DNA of 64,000 nucleotides, from positions 62,001 through 126,000 of the forward strand of contig WOUP01000002.1 in NCBI GenBank assembly GCA_009772895.1, read 5' to 3'. Made by a program: the position numbers and the translations under genes. Numbering within the stretch: position 1 is the stretch's first letter; each line of letters starts with the position of its first letter. Below the pieces are notes generated by a model that was not told the origin of the DNA, ran no database searches, and saw nothing but the letters and a program-made list of their open reading frames with translations. This document shows, one piece after another, positions 1-8,705 of this stretch. Origin of the DNA: Puniceicoccaceae bacterium 5H (GTDB lineage: Bacteria > Verrucomicrobiota > Verrucomicrobiia > Opitutales > Oceanipulchritudinaceae).

Positions 1-1067
1 AGATCGTCGAGAAATACAATCCCGAAGGCGTCAGCATCATCGTGAGCGATCCCCGCACGGGCGAGATCCGCGCGATGGGCAATTACCCGAAGTTCGATCC
101 CAACGAGTTCTGGGAATACCCGATCGAAAATCAGCGCAACCGCGCCGTGACGGATGTCTACGAACCGGGTTCGACTTTCAAGATCGTGGCCGCGTCCGGT
201 GCCCTCGAAGAAGGCCTGGTGACGCCCGATACGATCATCGACTGCAGCAAGCCGGTGGTGGAATACCGCGGCCGCCGCATCCGGATGCCTAATGACGACC
301 ACGCGCTGGGCGAGATCCCGGTGTCGACCGTCATCGCCAAGTCCAGCAATCGCGGGGCGGCAACGCTGGGCATGATGCTGGGCGACCAACGCATGCACGA
401 TTACGCGGCCAGCTTCGGCTTCGGCACGGAAACGGGCTGGGGCCCGGCGGGCGAAGTCGGCGGCATCCTCCACGATGTGAAGGACTGGGACGGCCTCACC
501 ATTTCGCGCCTGCCGGCCGGTTATGCGGTCTCGGCGACCCCCTTGCAGGTGCACATGGCGATGTCGACCATCGCCAACGATGGTGTGTTGATGCACCCGC
601 GCGTCGTGCATGAGATCAAGGACCGTAACGGCAACGCCATTGTGGAATTTACCCCGCGCCCGCGTGAACGCGTGATCTCGGACGAGACGGCGCGCAAGGT
701 CCGGGCCATGCTCAACCGCGTGGTCAGCACGGAGGGCACGGCCCGCCGCGCGATGATCGACGGCTACACCGTGGCCGGCAAGACCGGCACCTCCCGCAAG
801 ATCGTGAACGGGCACTACTCGCACCGCGAGCACGTCGGCTCGTTCTCCGGCTTCTTCCCGGTCAGCGATCCACAGGTGGTCATCACGGTGATGGTCAACA
901 ACCCGCGCTTTCCGGGCATCGGCTACGGCGGCGTGGTGGCGGCCCCGGCCTTTCAGTCGCTCGGCGAACAGTTGGCGTCCTACTACGCGATCCCGCGCGA
1001 CGACGAAGACGAATCTAAACGGCCTGGCGGGCTTTACGTGGCCCAACAGATGGAGACGGTACGGTGA
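1..1067 (+). CDS. ftsI: Penicillin-binding protein, FtsI/PBP3-type transpeptidase, 3' part
   Basis: C-terminal part of a class B penicillin-binding protein, the D,D-transpeptidase that cross-links septal peptidoglycan in the periplasm. The reading frame is open from base 3, so the N-terminal anchor and dimerisation domain lie upstream of the window. The three transpeptidase motifs are visible in order: PGSTFK with its nucleophile Ser codon at 171-173, then KSSN, then GKTGTS near 777-797. The stop overlaps a possible GTG start for murE. It heads the dcw cluster, so FtsI is favoured over a general PBP2. Family assignment is firm; the symbol rests on context. Confidence 0.92.
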   Translation, partial: IVEKYNPEGVSIIVSDPRTGEIRAMGNYPKFDPNEFWEYPIENQRNRAVTDVYEPGSTFKIVAASGALEEGLVTPDTIIDCSKPVVEYRGRRIRMPNDDHALGEIPVSTVIAKSSNRGAATLGMMLGDQRMHDYAASFGFGTETGWGPAGEVGGILHDVKDWDGLTISRLPAGYAVSATPLQVHMAMSTIANDGVLMHPRVVHEIKDRNGNAIVEFTPRPRERVISDETARKVRAMLNRVVSTEGTARRAMIDGYTVAGKTGTSRKIVNGHYSHREHVGSFSGFFPVSDPQVVITVMVNNPRFPGIGYGGVVAAPAFQSLGEQLASYYAIPRDDEDESKRPGGLYVAQQMETVR

Positions 1068-1092
1068 CCCCTTTTTCCCTGCTTGCTCATAC

Positions 1093-1108
1093 GCCTGCCT
1101 CCGCAGGC
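1093..1108 (+). other. Stem-loop in the ftsI-murE spacer
   Basis: GCCTGC (1093-1098) and GCAGGC (1103-1108) form a 6-bp stem around a CTCC loop. It lies in the 107-base stretch between the ftsI stop and the preferred murE start. This supports reading that stretch as a spacer and not as an N-terminal extension of MurE. No T tract follows, so it is not a clear terminator. Confidence 0.4.
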
Positions 1109-1174
1109 GACCAACGACTGCACGAGGCGAGTTCAGTCCTGCTGCAGCGCATGGTCCAGCCCAGGAATGTGACG

Positions 1175-2653
1175 ATGATGACATTGGCCCAACTCTTCCG
1201 CGATCTCCCCGGTATGGAGCTGAAAGGCCCGGATGACGTGTCGGTGCGGGCCCTGTGCATCGACAGCCGTCGCGTGGCTCCAGGGGCGGTCTTTTTCGCC
1301 CTGCCGGGGCGCCGCACCCACGGCCTCAAATACATCGAGGAGGCCATGGACCGCGGGGCGACCGCCATCGTGACCGATCAGGATATCTGGGTGCCGCGCA
1401 AGACTGCGCTCGTGCACGTGCCCAACGTGCGGGCGGCGCTCGTGACGGCTTCCCGCCGCTTTTACCACAATCCGCAGCAACACCTGCACCTCGTGGGCGT
1501 GACGGGCACCAGCGGCAAGACGGTGGTCTCCAGCCTCCTGCATGACTGGTGGAGCGCGGAAGCCCCGACCGGCCTGCTCGGCACGATCCACTATGCGCTC
1601 GGCAGCCGCACACTGCCGGCCAACCGCACGACGCCGGAACCGATCGACCTCTATGCCATGTTGGCGCAGATGCACCAGGCCGGTTGTCAGCGCGCGGTGA
1701 TGGAGGTCAGTTCGCACGCGCTCGACCAGGAACGGGTGCGCGATCTGGCCTACGAGACGGTTGCCTTTCTCAACCTGACGCCCGAGCACCTCGATTACCA
1801 CGGCTCGATGGAGGGCTATTTCGAGTCGGTGGCGCGACTCTTCGACGGTCGCAACGGTCCGGCGCCCAAGCGCGCGGTGATCAACCTCGACGACCCGTAT
1901 GGCGATATGCTCATTTCCCGCCTGCCGGCGGACGCGAAAGTCGTGACCTTTGGCCGCGATCCACGGGCGGACCTGCGGCTGGAGGATGTCCAGTGCAGCC
2001 GCTACGGTGCGAGCTTCAAGCTGCACACGCCGGACGAAGTGCTTTCCGTGCACTCACCGCTGGTGGGCGAGTTCAACGTCGACAACGTGGCGGCCGCGCT
2101 GGCCGTCGCCTGCGTCGAGGGCACCGACCTGCACCACTGCGTGCGTCAACTGGCGCGCTTTGGCGGCGTGCGGGGGCGCCTGGAGCTGGTGAACGAGGGG
2201 CAGGAGTTTGCGGTGCTGGTCGACTACGCGCACACGCCGCAGGCCTACCGCCGCGTCTTGCGCACCCTGCGCGCCATCACGCCCGGTCGCCTGTTGGTGG
2301 TCTTCGGCTGTGGGGGGGATCGCGATCCGGCTCGCCGCCCGGAAGTCACCCAGGTAGTGGCCGAAGAAGCCGATCTGGCCTGGGCGACGGCCGACAACCC
2401 GCGCAGCGAACACCTCAACGACATTTTTCGCCACATGCGGGCGGGCCTGCCCAAGCAGCACTCGGTGCGCTTCCTCGAGGACCGCCGCCACGCCATCAGC
2501 ACGGCGCTGGATGCTGCCCGCGAGGGCGACACGGTGCTCATCGCCGGCAAGGGCCACGAAACGTTTCAACAGCACGCTGACTCGGTCGTCCCGTTCGACG
2601 ATCGGGCCGTCGCGCGCCAACTCCTGCGTTACCGCCGCGAGCTTTCTTCCTGA
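1175..2653 (+). CDS. murE: UDP-MurNAc-tripeptide synthetase MurE (mDAP-type)
   Basis: Cytoplasmic Mur ligase adding the third amino acid to UDP-MurNAc-L-Ala-D-Glu. The P-loop GVTGTSGKT is at about residues 108-116. A DNPR motif at about 407-410 is the signature of meso-diaminopimelate-specific enzymes, and GKGHE follows near the C terminus. The frame is open back to a GTG at 1064 that overlaps ftsI. I chose ATG 1175 because AGGA lies 8 bases upstream and homologous MurE proteins begin close to this point (MTLAQLF). The stop overlaps the murF start by one base, which indicates translational coupling. Confidence 0.95.
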   Translation: MMTLAQLFRDLPGMELKGPDDVSVRALCIDSRRVAPGAVFFALPGRRTHGLKYIEEAMDRGATAIVTDQDIWVPRKTALVHVPNVRAALVTASRRFYHNPQQHLHLVGVTGTSGKTVVSSLLHDWWSAEAPTGLLGTIHYALGSRTLPANRTTPEPIDLYAMLAQMHQAGCQRAVMEVSSHALDQERVRDLAYETVAFLNLTPEHLDYHGSMEGYFESVARLFDGRNGPAPKRAVINLDDPYGDMLISRLPADAKVVTFGRDPRADLRLEDVQCSRYGASFKLHTPDEVLSVHSPLVGEFNVDNVAAALAVACVEGTDLHHCVRQLARFGGVRGRLELVNEGQEFAVLVDYAHTPQAYRRVLRTLRAITPGRLLVVFGCGGDRDPARRPEVTQVVAEEADLAWATADNPRSEHLNDIFRHMRAGLPKQHSVRFLEDRRHAISTALDAAREGDTVLIAGKGHETFQQHADSVVPFDDRAVARQLLRYRRELSS

Positions 2654-4107
2654 TGTCGATCTTTAGCGCCAGTCAACTCGCCGCCTGGACCGACGGGACC
2701 TGGACCCCGCAGGCGCCGGAGCGCGTGACCGGTTTCCACTTCGACTCCCGGCAAATCGTGCCGGGCGATCTCTTTGTGGCCCTGCGCTCCGAACGCCGGG
2801 ACGGGCACGACTTTGTGGCGGCCGCGGCAGATCAGGGTGCGGCGGCGGCGTTGGTCTCTCGGGGCATGCCCCATCCGCTGCCGCAGCTGGTGGTGCACGA
2901 TCCCTTGACTGCCCTGCACGCGATTGCGCGGGCGCATCGGGCGGCCTGGCCGCACCCGGTGGTCGGCATCACGGGCAGCGTGGGCAAGACCTCGACCAAA
3001 GATCTGCTGGCGCATCTGTTGGGACGCGAAACGACGGCGGCCACGCCCGGCAACTTCAACAATCACCTCGGCGTGCCGCTTTCGATCCTGCAGGCCGAGC
3101 CGAATGTGCACCAGGCACTGGTGCTCGAAGCCGGCACCAACAGCCCGGGTGAAATCGCGCAACTGGCGGAGCTGATCCAGCCGCTGGTCGCGATCGTCAC
3201 GTCAGTGGGGCCGGCGCACCTCGACCGACTGCACGACCTCGCGGGGGTCGCGGCGGAAAAAGCGGCGCTACTGCAGGCTGCGACCGCGCCGGAGCTGGCC
3301 ATCTTCCCGGCCGAGCTGACCACCTACCAACCTTTTCAACACATCTCCTGCCACGCCTGGCCAGTCTATCAGGGAGACGGGCCGGCCGAGGCGGGACGTG
3401 TTGTTTACCAAACGACCAAACTAGAAACTGGAACGAGTGAAACAGACAGGCAGGTTAGCGTATACCAGCCTCAACCAGCACCCTCGGACGCGGCGGTCGG
3501 ACTGACCATCTGGCTGCCGCCCGAGGTCGTGCCGGGTGGGGAGCCCGTGCGCGCGACGTTCCACTCCTGCAGTGAGGGCATGGCCCGCAACGCCGCCCTT
3601 GCGGTCGCGGCTGCCGCCCGGCTCGGGGTGTCGCCCAAAACGATTGCCGAGCGGCTGCAGTCGTGGCGCCCGCTGGAGGACCGCGGCAGCTGGCGCGAAC
3701 AAGGAGGCCGTTCCTATTACGTGGATTGCTACAACGCCAATCCCAAGTCTTTTGTCGATTCGCTCCAGGCCTTTCATCAACACTGTTCCGCGCCACCGCG
3801 TGTCTTCGTGCTAGGGGCCATGTTCGAGCTCGGGGCCGAACGCGCCCGCTGGCACCGCTGGGTCGCGGAGCGCATCCCCGCGCACGCGGGTGACCGCATC
3901 ATCCTAGTGGGCGAGGGCAGCGACGCCTACCTGCCGGGCCTGCTGGTGTTCCAGCGTTCCGGCGTGATGGTCACTCAAGTGGCGACGGCCGAAGCGGCGT
4001 CCGAGTTGCTCAAGGCCTCGGACGCACCCGTTTACCTGAAGGGCGGCCACGCGTCGCGCCTCGAAGTGCTGGCCCCCAAGGCGGAGGAGGTGTCGCATGC
4101 TGACTGA
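2653..4107 (+). CDS. murF: UDP-MurNAc-tripeptide:D-Ala-D-Ala ligase MurF
   Basis: Mur ligase that attaches D-Ala-D-Ala to complete the cytoplasmic pentapeptide precursor. The P-loop GITGSVGKTST is at residues 105-115, followed by the typical TPGNFNNHLGVP and EAGTNSPGEI stretches and, in the C-terminal domain, DCYNANPKS. The 484-residue length is slightly above the family norm. The excess lies around residues 250-276 (about 3400-3480), where the DNA is less GC-rich and uses different codons from its surroundings. It overlaps murE by 1 base and mraY by 11 bases, so it sits in one coupled operon. Confidence 0.95.
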   Translation: MSIFSASQLAAWTDGTWTPQAPERVTGFHFDSRQIVPGDLFVALRSERRDGHDFVAAAADQGAAAALVSRGMPHPLPQLVVHDPLTALHAIARAHRAAWPHPVVGITGSVGKTSTKDLLAHLLGRETTAATPGNFNNHLGVPLSILQAEPNVHQALVLEAGTNSPGEIAQLAELIQPLVAIVTSVGPAHLDRLHDLAGVAAEKAALLQAATAPELAIFPAELTTYQPFQHISCHAWPVYQGDGPAEAGRVVYQTTKLETGTSETDRQVSVYQPQPAPSDAAVGLTIWLPPEVVPGGEPVRATFHSCSEGMARNAALAVAAAARLGVSPKTIAERLQSWRPLEDRGSWREQGGRSYYVDCYNANPKSFVDSLQAFHQHCSAPPRVFVLGAMFELGAERARWHRWVAERIPAHAGDRIILVGEGSDAYLPGLLVFQRSGVMVTQVATAEAASELLKASDAPVYLKGGHASRLEVLAPKAEEVSHAD

Positions 4108-5203
4108 GCTCGCTCAATATCAGGATTTGTGGAGTCCCCTGCGCCTCTTCACCTACATTTCTTTCCGCAGCATCATGGGGGCGGCGACCGCGCTGTTCCT
4201 CGGCATGATTCTGGCCCCGATTCTGATCCGCCGGCTGCGTGCATTCAAGCTGGCCCAGGTCTTCCGCAACCAGCAGGAGGTGGGCAAGCTGGCGGAGTTG
4301 CACGCGGGCAAGAAGGGCACGCCGACCATGGGCGGGTTGATCATCTACCTGAGTGTGACGATCAGCACGCTCCTCTGGGCCGAGTGGAATGTCTTCATCG
4401 AGGCAGCGTTGCTCGTCTATACCGGGCTGACCGTGATCGGCTTTCTCGACGACTACCTCAAGATCACCAAGCGCAGCTCCGGCGGCCTCCAGGGGCGCTA
4501 CAAGCTGATCGGCCAGCTGCTGCTGACGCTGGGCGCGCTGGCGCTGCTGCTGACCGATCCGGTGACGGCGGAACCGATCCGCGAACTGTGGGTGCCCTTC
4601 CTCAAGGCGCCGATCATCGGCACCATGCCGTTGGTGGTGCTCTTCGTGCTCGCCTTTCTCGTGCTCGCGGGCTCCAGCAACGCGATCAACCTCACCGACG
4701 GCGTGGACGGCCTCGCGATCGGCTGCACGCTTACGGTAGCGATGGCCTACGGGTTGATGGCCTACGCTACAGGCAACTTCAAGTATGCCGATTATCTCCT
4801 TCTGCGCTTCCTGCCCGGCGCGGGTGAGTTGACGGTGCTGTGTGCGATTCTCTGCGCCGCCTGCCTCGCCTTCCTCTGGCACAATGCGCACCCGGCCAAC
4901 GTGTTCATGGGGGACACGGGCTCACTGGCGCTCGGCGGCCTCGTCGGCATTATAGCGCTGATGATCCTGCAGCCCTTCACTCTGGTCATCGTCGGCGGGG
5001 TGTTCGTTTGCGAGGCGCTGTCCGTCATCATCCAGGTGGGGGTGTTCAAGGCCTCGGGCCGCAAGCACCGCTTCTTCCGGATGGCCCCGATTCACCACCA
5101 TTTCGAACTCGGCGGCTGGGCCGAAACCCAGGTCGTCGTGCGTTTCTGGATTCTTTCCCTCATTTGCGCGATCGCCGGTTTGGCGACCTTGAAACTTCGC
5201 TGA
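4097..5203 (+). CDS. mraY: Phospho-MurNAc-pentapeptide transferase MraY
   Basis: Polytopic inner-membrane enzyme making lipid I from UDP-MurNAc-pentapeptide and undecaprenyl phosphate. About ten hydrophobic segments are visible. Family motifs include KKGTPTMGG near residue 73, FLDDYLK, the NLTDGVDGLA loop, MGDTGSLALGG and the histidine cluster HHHFELGGW near the C terminus. The 368-residue length is normal. It starts inside the end of murF, the usual dcw order. Confidence 0.97.
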   Translation: MLTELAQYQDLWSPLRLFTYISFRSIMGAATALFLGMILAPILIRRLRAFKLAQVFRNQQEVGKLAELHAGKKGTPTMGGLIIYLSVTISTLLWAEWNVFIEAALLVYTGLTVIGFLDDYLKITKRSSGGLQGRYKLIGQLLLTLGALALLLTDPVTAEPIRELWVPFLKAPIIGTMPLVVLFVLAFLVLAGSSNAINLTDGVDGLAIGCTLTVAMAYGLMAYATGNFKYADYLLLRFLPGAGELTVLCAILCAACLAFLWHNAHPANVFMGDTGSLALGGLVGIIALMILQPFTLVIVGGVFVCEALSVIIQVGVFKASGRKHRFFRMAPIHHHFELGGWAETQVVVRFWILSLICAIAGLATLKLR

Positions 5204-5279
5204 TACAAAATGCGCACTTCTTCACGTTTCCTTCACCTTTCCATTGCCCATCGGGCAAGCAACTTCACACTCAGAATCC

Positions 5280-6380
5280 ATGGACTCTGAAGCATCCCGT
5301 CCGCCCATGAAATTTCCACAGCTCCTCGGTCTGATCGTGGCCGTACATGCTGGCCTCATCGGCATTCTTTTCTTCCAACCCGGCTGCCGCACCACAGAAG
5401 AGGCGGCGCCCGCGCCGCAGAGCTCGCTGCCGCAGACGCAAGACACGACCGCGAGCCGCTCGACGCCCACTCAAAGCACCACCGCTCAAAACCAGCCGCG
5501 ACAGCAGGTCGACCCGGCTTTCAACGCCAATCTGCCCGGCAGTGGCGGCGGCGCCTCCTCCAGTAATGCAGGACTTTACCCGCCGACGCGCCCGGAGCGC
5601 TCCTCCACGCCGAGTTCGCCGGCTTCGACCAGCTCGTCCTATAACCGCTCCAGCTCGAGCCGCTCGACTTCCAACGAGCCGGTGCTGCAGCCGCTGAATC
5701 CTGAAGTCGACCGTAGTTCTTCGAGCTCCAGCAGCACGGCGAGTTCGGCTCCCGACACGGAATCCCGCGTCTATGTGGTGAAGCGTGGTGACAGCCTCAG
5801 CCGCATCGCCAAGCAACAGGGCACCACGGTGGCTGCTCTGCGCGCCGCGAACAACCTGAAGGGCGACACCATTTTCCCGGATCAGGAGCTCTACATTCCC
5901 GATGAGGGCAGCACGGTCTCGAACGTGCCGAGCCAAGCGCAGCGCAGCCACGCCAACGAGTCGAAGCCGCAGCTCGCGAATGGTCAGGAATACACGATCC
6001 AGAAGGGCGACAGTCTCAGCCGGATCGCGTCGAAGTTTGGCACGACGATCACAGCAATCAAGCGTGCGAACAACCTGAACAGCAATATGATCCGCGCGGG
6101 GGATAAGCTCGTGATCCCGGGCGCCGGCGGCTCGAGCAGTTCGTCCGCCTCCAGCAGCCGTGCGACGACTTCGAGCAGTTCCAGCTCTTCCTCCAGCAGT
6201 TCTACCCGCCTGCAGCCGCAAAGCAGCGAGCCCCTGATTCTGGGCGGCTCGAGCAGCACCAGCGGTTCCGGTTCCACCACGTCTTCCTCCAGCGACGAGG
6301 ATACCCTCAACGAGCTAGAGTTCGACGATCTGCCGCCGGTGCAGGTCGAAACGCAGGACGAAGGCGACTCCAACAACTAA
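5280..6380 (+). CDS. Envelope LysM-repeat protein with Ser-rich linkers
   Basis: Predicted envelope protein that binds peptidoglycan through two LysM domains at about residues 164-207 and 237-281, each with the xGDSLSRIA core. An N-terminal hydrophobic segment (about residues 14-31) ends in QPGC. It could be a signal anchor or an atypical lipoprotein signal. The rest is Ser/Thr/Pro-rich linker, and the C-terminal tail is acidic. The frame is open to a TTG at 5244; ATG 5280 is preferred, and ATG 5307 is possible. It sits between mraY and ftsW, where many bacteria have murD, which suggests a role in septal or wall assembly. No catalytic domain is visible. Confidence 0.85.
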   Translation: MDSEASRPPMKFPQLLGLIVAVHAGLIGILFFQPGCRTTEEAAPAPQSSLPQTQDTTASRSTPTQSTTAQNQPRQQVDPAFNANLPGSGGGASSSNAGLYPPTRPERSSTPSSPASTSSSYNRSSSSRSTSNEPVLQPLNPEVDRSSSSSSSTASSAPDTESRVYVVKRGDSLSRIAKQQGTTVAALRAANNLKGDTIFPDQELYIPDEGSTVSNVPSQAQRSHANESKPQLANGQEYTIQKGDSLSRIASKFGTTITAIKRANNLNSNMIRAGDKLVIPGAGGSSSSSASSSRATTSSSSSSSSSSSTRLQPQSSEPLILGGSSSTSGSGSTTSSSSDEDTLNELEFDDLPPVQVETQDEGDSNN

Positions 6381-6401
6381 GCCTTCCGCTCCACGATCCG
6401 C

Positions 6402-7571
6402 ATGTTTGCCAGCGATACAGTCGAAGCACCAGAGCCCTCCCGGATGAACGTCGTTCGCCGGGGCTGGGTGGAGCTGGTCATCGTCTTGCTGGTGGCGTGC
6501 ATCTGCTGGCTGGGCTTGCTGATGCTCTACAGCATTGGACGGGGGGCCCAGCCGGGCAAGGAGCTCTATTACTTCACGCGCCAGGCGATCTTCATGGGCA
6601 TTGCGCTCGGGGGCATGTTCGTGGCCTGGCGGCTCAACCTCGAGCGCTTGCGGGCGCTGGCGTGGCCTATCGCAGCGGCAGGGATGCTGTTGCTGGTGAT
6701 CGTGCTGATCCCGGGCATCGGCAAGGAGACCAACGGTGCGCGCCGCTGGATCCTCCTGGGGCCGTTGACGCTGCAGGCGACGGATATGGCGAAGGTGGCG
6801 CTGCTCTTTACGCTCAGCCACTTCCTCGCCAACAACCAGCGCCATCACGGCACCTTCCTGCGCGGGTTCATCCTGCCTGGGATTGTGGTCGGCATACCGG
6901 TCGTGCTCGTCTTCCTTGAGCCCGACTACGGGACTGCGGTGCTCTTTGCGGCGGTGGGCGGCATCCTGCTTTTCCTGGCTGGCGTGCGCCTGTATTATCT
7001 GATCCCGACCGCATTGGCCGGGGTGGGCGCCTTCGCTTACCTGGTCTCCAACGACCCGGTGCGCCTGGCGCGTATCACCTCCTTTCTCGATCTCGAGGCC
7101 AACCGCTCGGAGGGCGCCTACCAGCTCTGGCAGGGCATCGTGGGCTTTGGCGTCGGCGGCATCGACGGCGTGGGGCTGGGGCAGGGGCGGCAGCAGCTGG
7201 CCTTTTTGCCCGAAGCGCACACCGACTTCATTTTTCCTATCATCGGGGAGGAGATGGGGCTGATCGCGACCTCGCTCGTGGTGGCCGGCTTCGCGCTCTT
7301 TTTTGTGCTGGTCACCTCCCAGCTGCGGCGCGCGCCCAACCTCTTCCAGTTCCTGCTCGTGACCGGCGCGATGCTCTTCATCACCCTGCAGGCGCTGATC
7401 AATTTCGGCGTGTCGACGGGGCTGCTGCCGACCAAGGGCATGTCCCTGCCCATGATCAGTTACGGCGGCTCCAACCTGCTCGGCAATTTCATCCTCATCG
7501 GCATCATCCTCAACTGCCTGCACGAGTGGCGTCGCCCGCTGCGCGATGTGGCGGGGGAGGTGACCTACTGA
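6402..7571 (+). CDS. ftsW: Septal peptidoglycan glycosyltransferase FtsW (SEDS family)
   Basis: SEDS-family membrane protein of about ten helices that polymerises lipid II at the septum with its partner FtsI. Visible hallmarks are KEL near residue 50, the ARRWI-type loop, FLEPDYGTA, the GLGQGRQQLAFLPEAHTDF loop, FPIIGEE, and SYGGSNL near the C terminus. The 389-residue length is normal. FtsW is favoured over RodA because ftsI, ftsQ, ftsA and ftsZ are nearby. Its stop is 3 bases from the murG start. Confidence 0.95.
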   Translation: MFASDTVEAPEPSRMNVVRRGWVELVIVLLVACICWLGLLMLYSIGRGAQPGKELYYFTRQAIFMGIALGGMFVAWRLNLERLRALAWPIAAAGMLLLVIVLIPGIGKETNGARRWILLGPLTLQATDMAKVALLFTLSHFLANNQRHHGTFLRGFILPGIVVGIPVVLVFLEPDYGTAVLFAAVGGILLFLAGVRLYYLIPTALAGVGAFAYLVSNDPVRLARITSFLDLEANRSEGAYQLWQGIVGFGVGGIDGVGLGQGRQQLAFLPEAHTDFIFPIIGEEMGLIATSLVVAGFALFFVLVTSQLRRAPNLFQFLLVTGAMLFITLQALINFGVSTGLLPTKGMSLPMISYGGSNLLGNFILIGIILNCLHEWRRPLRDVAGEVTY

Positions 7572-7574
7572 GCC

Positions 7575-8705
7575 ATGGCCAAGGCCTACATCATCTGTGG
7601 CGGCACCGGCGGGCATCTGGCTCCGGGTATCGCCCTCGCCCAGCGTTGGACCGCGCGTGGGCATAGCTGCCGCCTCGTCGTCAGCAATAAGGATGTGGAC
7701 AGCCGCCTCGCGCGGCACCACCCCGATCTCGATTTTCTCAAGGCGCCCGGTCGCCCGTTTTCCTGGAACCCGCTCAAGCTGGTGCGCTTTTTCTGGGCGT
7801 ATCTGCGGGCCTTCGTCATCGCACTCACGCTGTTGCGCCGCGATCACCCGAGCGTCGTGGTCAGCTTTGGCGGCTTTCTGGGCATGCCGTGGGTCCTGAT
7901 GGCCAAGTGGCTGGAGATTCCCATCGTATTGCACGAGGCCAACCGCGTGCCCGGCCGCGCGACCCGTTTCCTTTCGCCTTTTGCCAACCGCGTTTACCTG
8001 CCCTCGGGGGTACGCCTCAGCCGTGTGCCCAGCCACCTCATCCGCCCGCTCGGGCTGCCGCTGCGGCAGGAAGTCCAGCACATCAAAAAGGCAGAGGTGC
8101 GCGAAAAGTGGGACATCCCGATGGGCGTGAAGCTCATTGTCGTGCTCGGCGGCAGCCAGGGGGCGACTTCGCTGAACGAATGGGTGGAAGACCACCGCGA
8201 CGTCATGGTGCGCGAGGGTATCTGGATGATCTGTCTGACGGGCCCGGCCAAGGGGGAGGAAAAGGTGGAGGAGTTCGACTCGCCGGAGGGCTTCCGCGTG
8301 CGCTTCCAATGGATCCCCTTTACCGACCGCATGGCGGAGCTGCTTTCGGTGGCTGATATCGCCATCACACGCGCCGGCGCCGGCACCATTGCCGAGCTGA
8401 TCCAGTGCCTGACTCCCTCGATCTTCGTGCCCTATCCCTTTGCGGCGGATAACCACCAGGTGGCCAACGCTAATTATCTTGAGCAGCGCGGCGGCGGCAT
8501 CGTCGTCATGCAAAACAAGCTCTCCACCTTGCTGACCGAAGCGCTCGACCTCGTCTTCAACGACTGGTTGCTCAGCCGCATGCGCGAAAACCTGCGCCTG
8601 CTGGGCCAGGAAGACGCCGCGCTCGCCATGGCGCAAGACATCGAATTTCTGCTTTCCGCCCGTCAAATGGCCGATCCCTCGGCCGTCGTCAGTTCGCCTT
8701 CGTGA
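7575..8705 (+). CDS. murG: UDP-GlcNAc:lipid I N-acetylglucosaminyltransferase MurG
   Basis: Peripheral membrane glycosyltransferase (GT28) converting lipid I to lipid II on the inner face of the membrane. The N-terminal glycine loop GGTGGHLAPG is at residues 9-18. The second domain has GGSQGA and the donor-binding stretch ITRAGAGTIAELI, followed by PYPFAADNHQ. At 376 residues it is of normal length. It is tightly packed after ftsW and overlaps the ddl start by 4 bases (GTGA), so coupling is likely. In many dcw clusters murC and murB follow murG; here ddl does. Confidence 0.96.
   Translation: MAKAYIICGGTGGHLAPGIALAQRWTARGHSCRLVVSNKDVDSRLARHHPDLDFLKAPGRPFSWNPLKLVRFFWAYLRAFVIALTLLRRDHPSVVVSFGGFLGMPWVLMAKWLEIPIVLHEANRVPGRATRFLSPFANRVYLPSGVRLSRVPSHLIRPLGLPLRQEVQHIKKAEVREKWDIPMGVKLIVVLGGSQGATSLNEWVEDHRDVMVREGIWMICLTGPAKGEEKVEEFDSPEGFRVRFQWIPFTDRMAELLSVADIAITRAGAGTIAELIQCLTPSIFVPYPFAADNHQVANANYLEQRGGGIVVMQNKLSTLLTEALDLVFNDWLLSRMRENLRLLGQEDAALAMAQDIEFLLSARQMADPSAVVSSPS

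Noticed and set aside
1549-2580. A 343-codon frame inside murE in another phase
   Set aside because: It is Arg/Gly/Pro-rich shadow coding, and murE motifs are intact in the main frame.
6315-8666. A 783-codon open frame on the reverse strand opposite ftsW and murG
   Set aside because: It spans two certain genes on the other strand, is rich in His, Gln and Arg as expected for antisense frames of high-GC genes, and has no family similarity.
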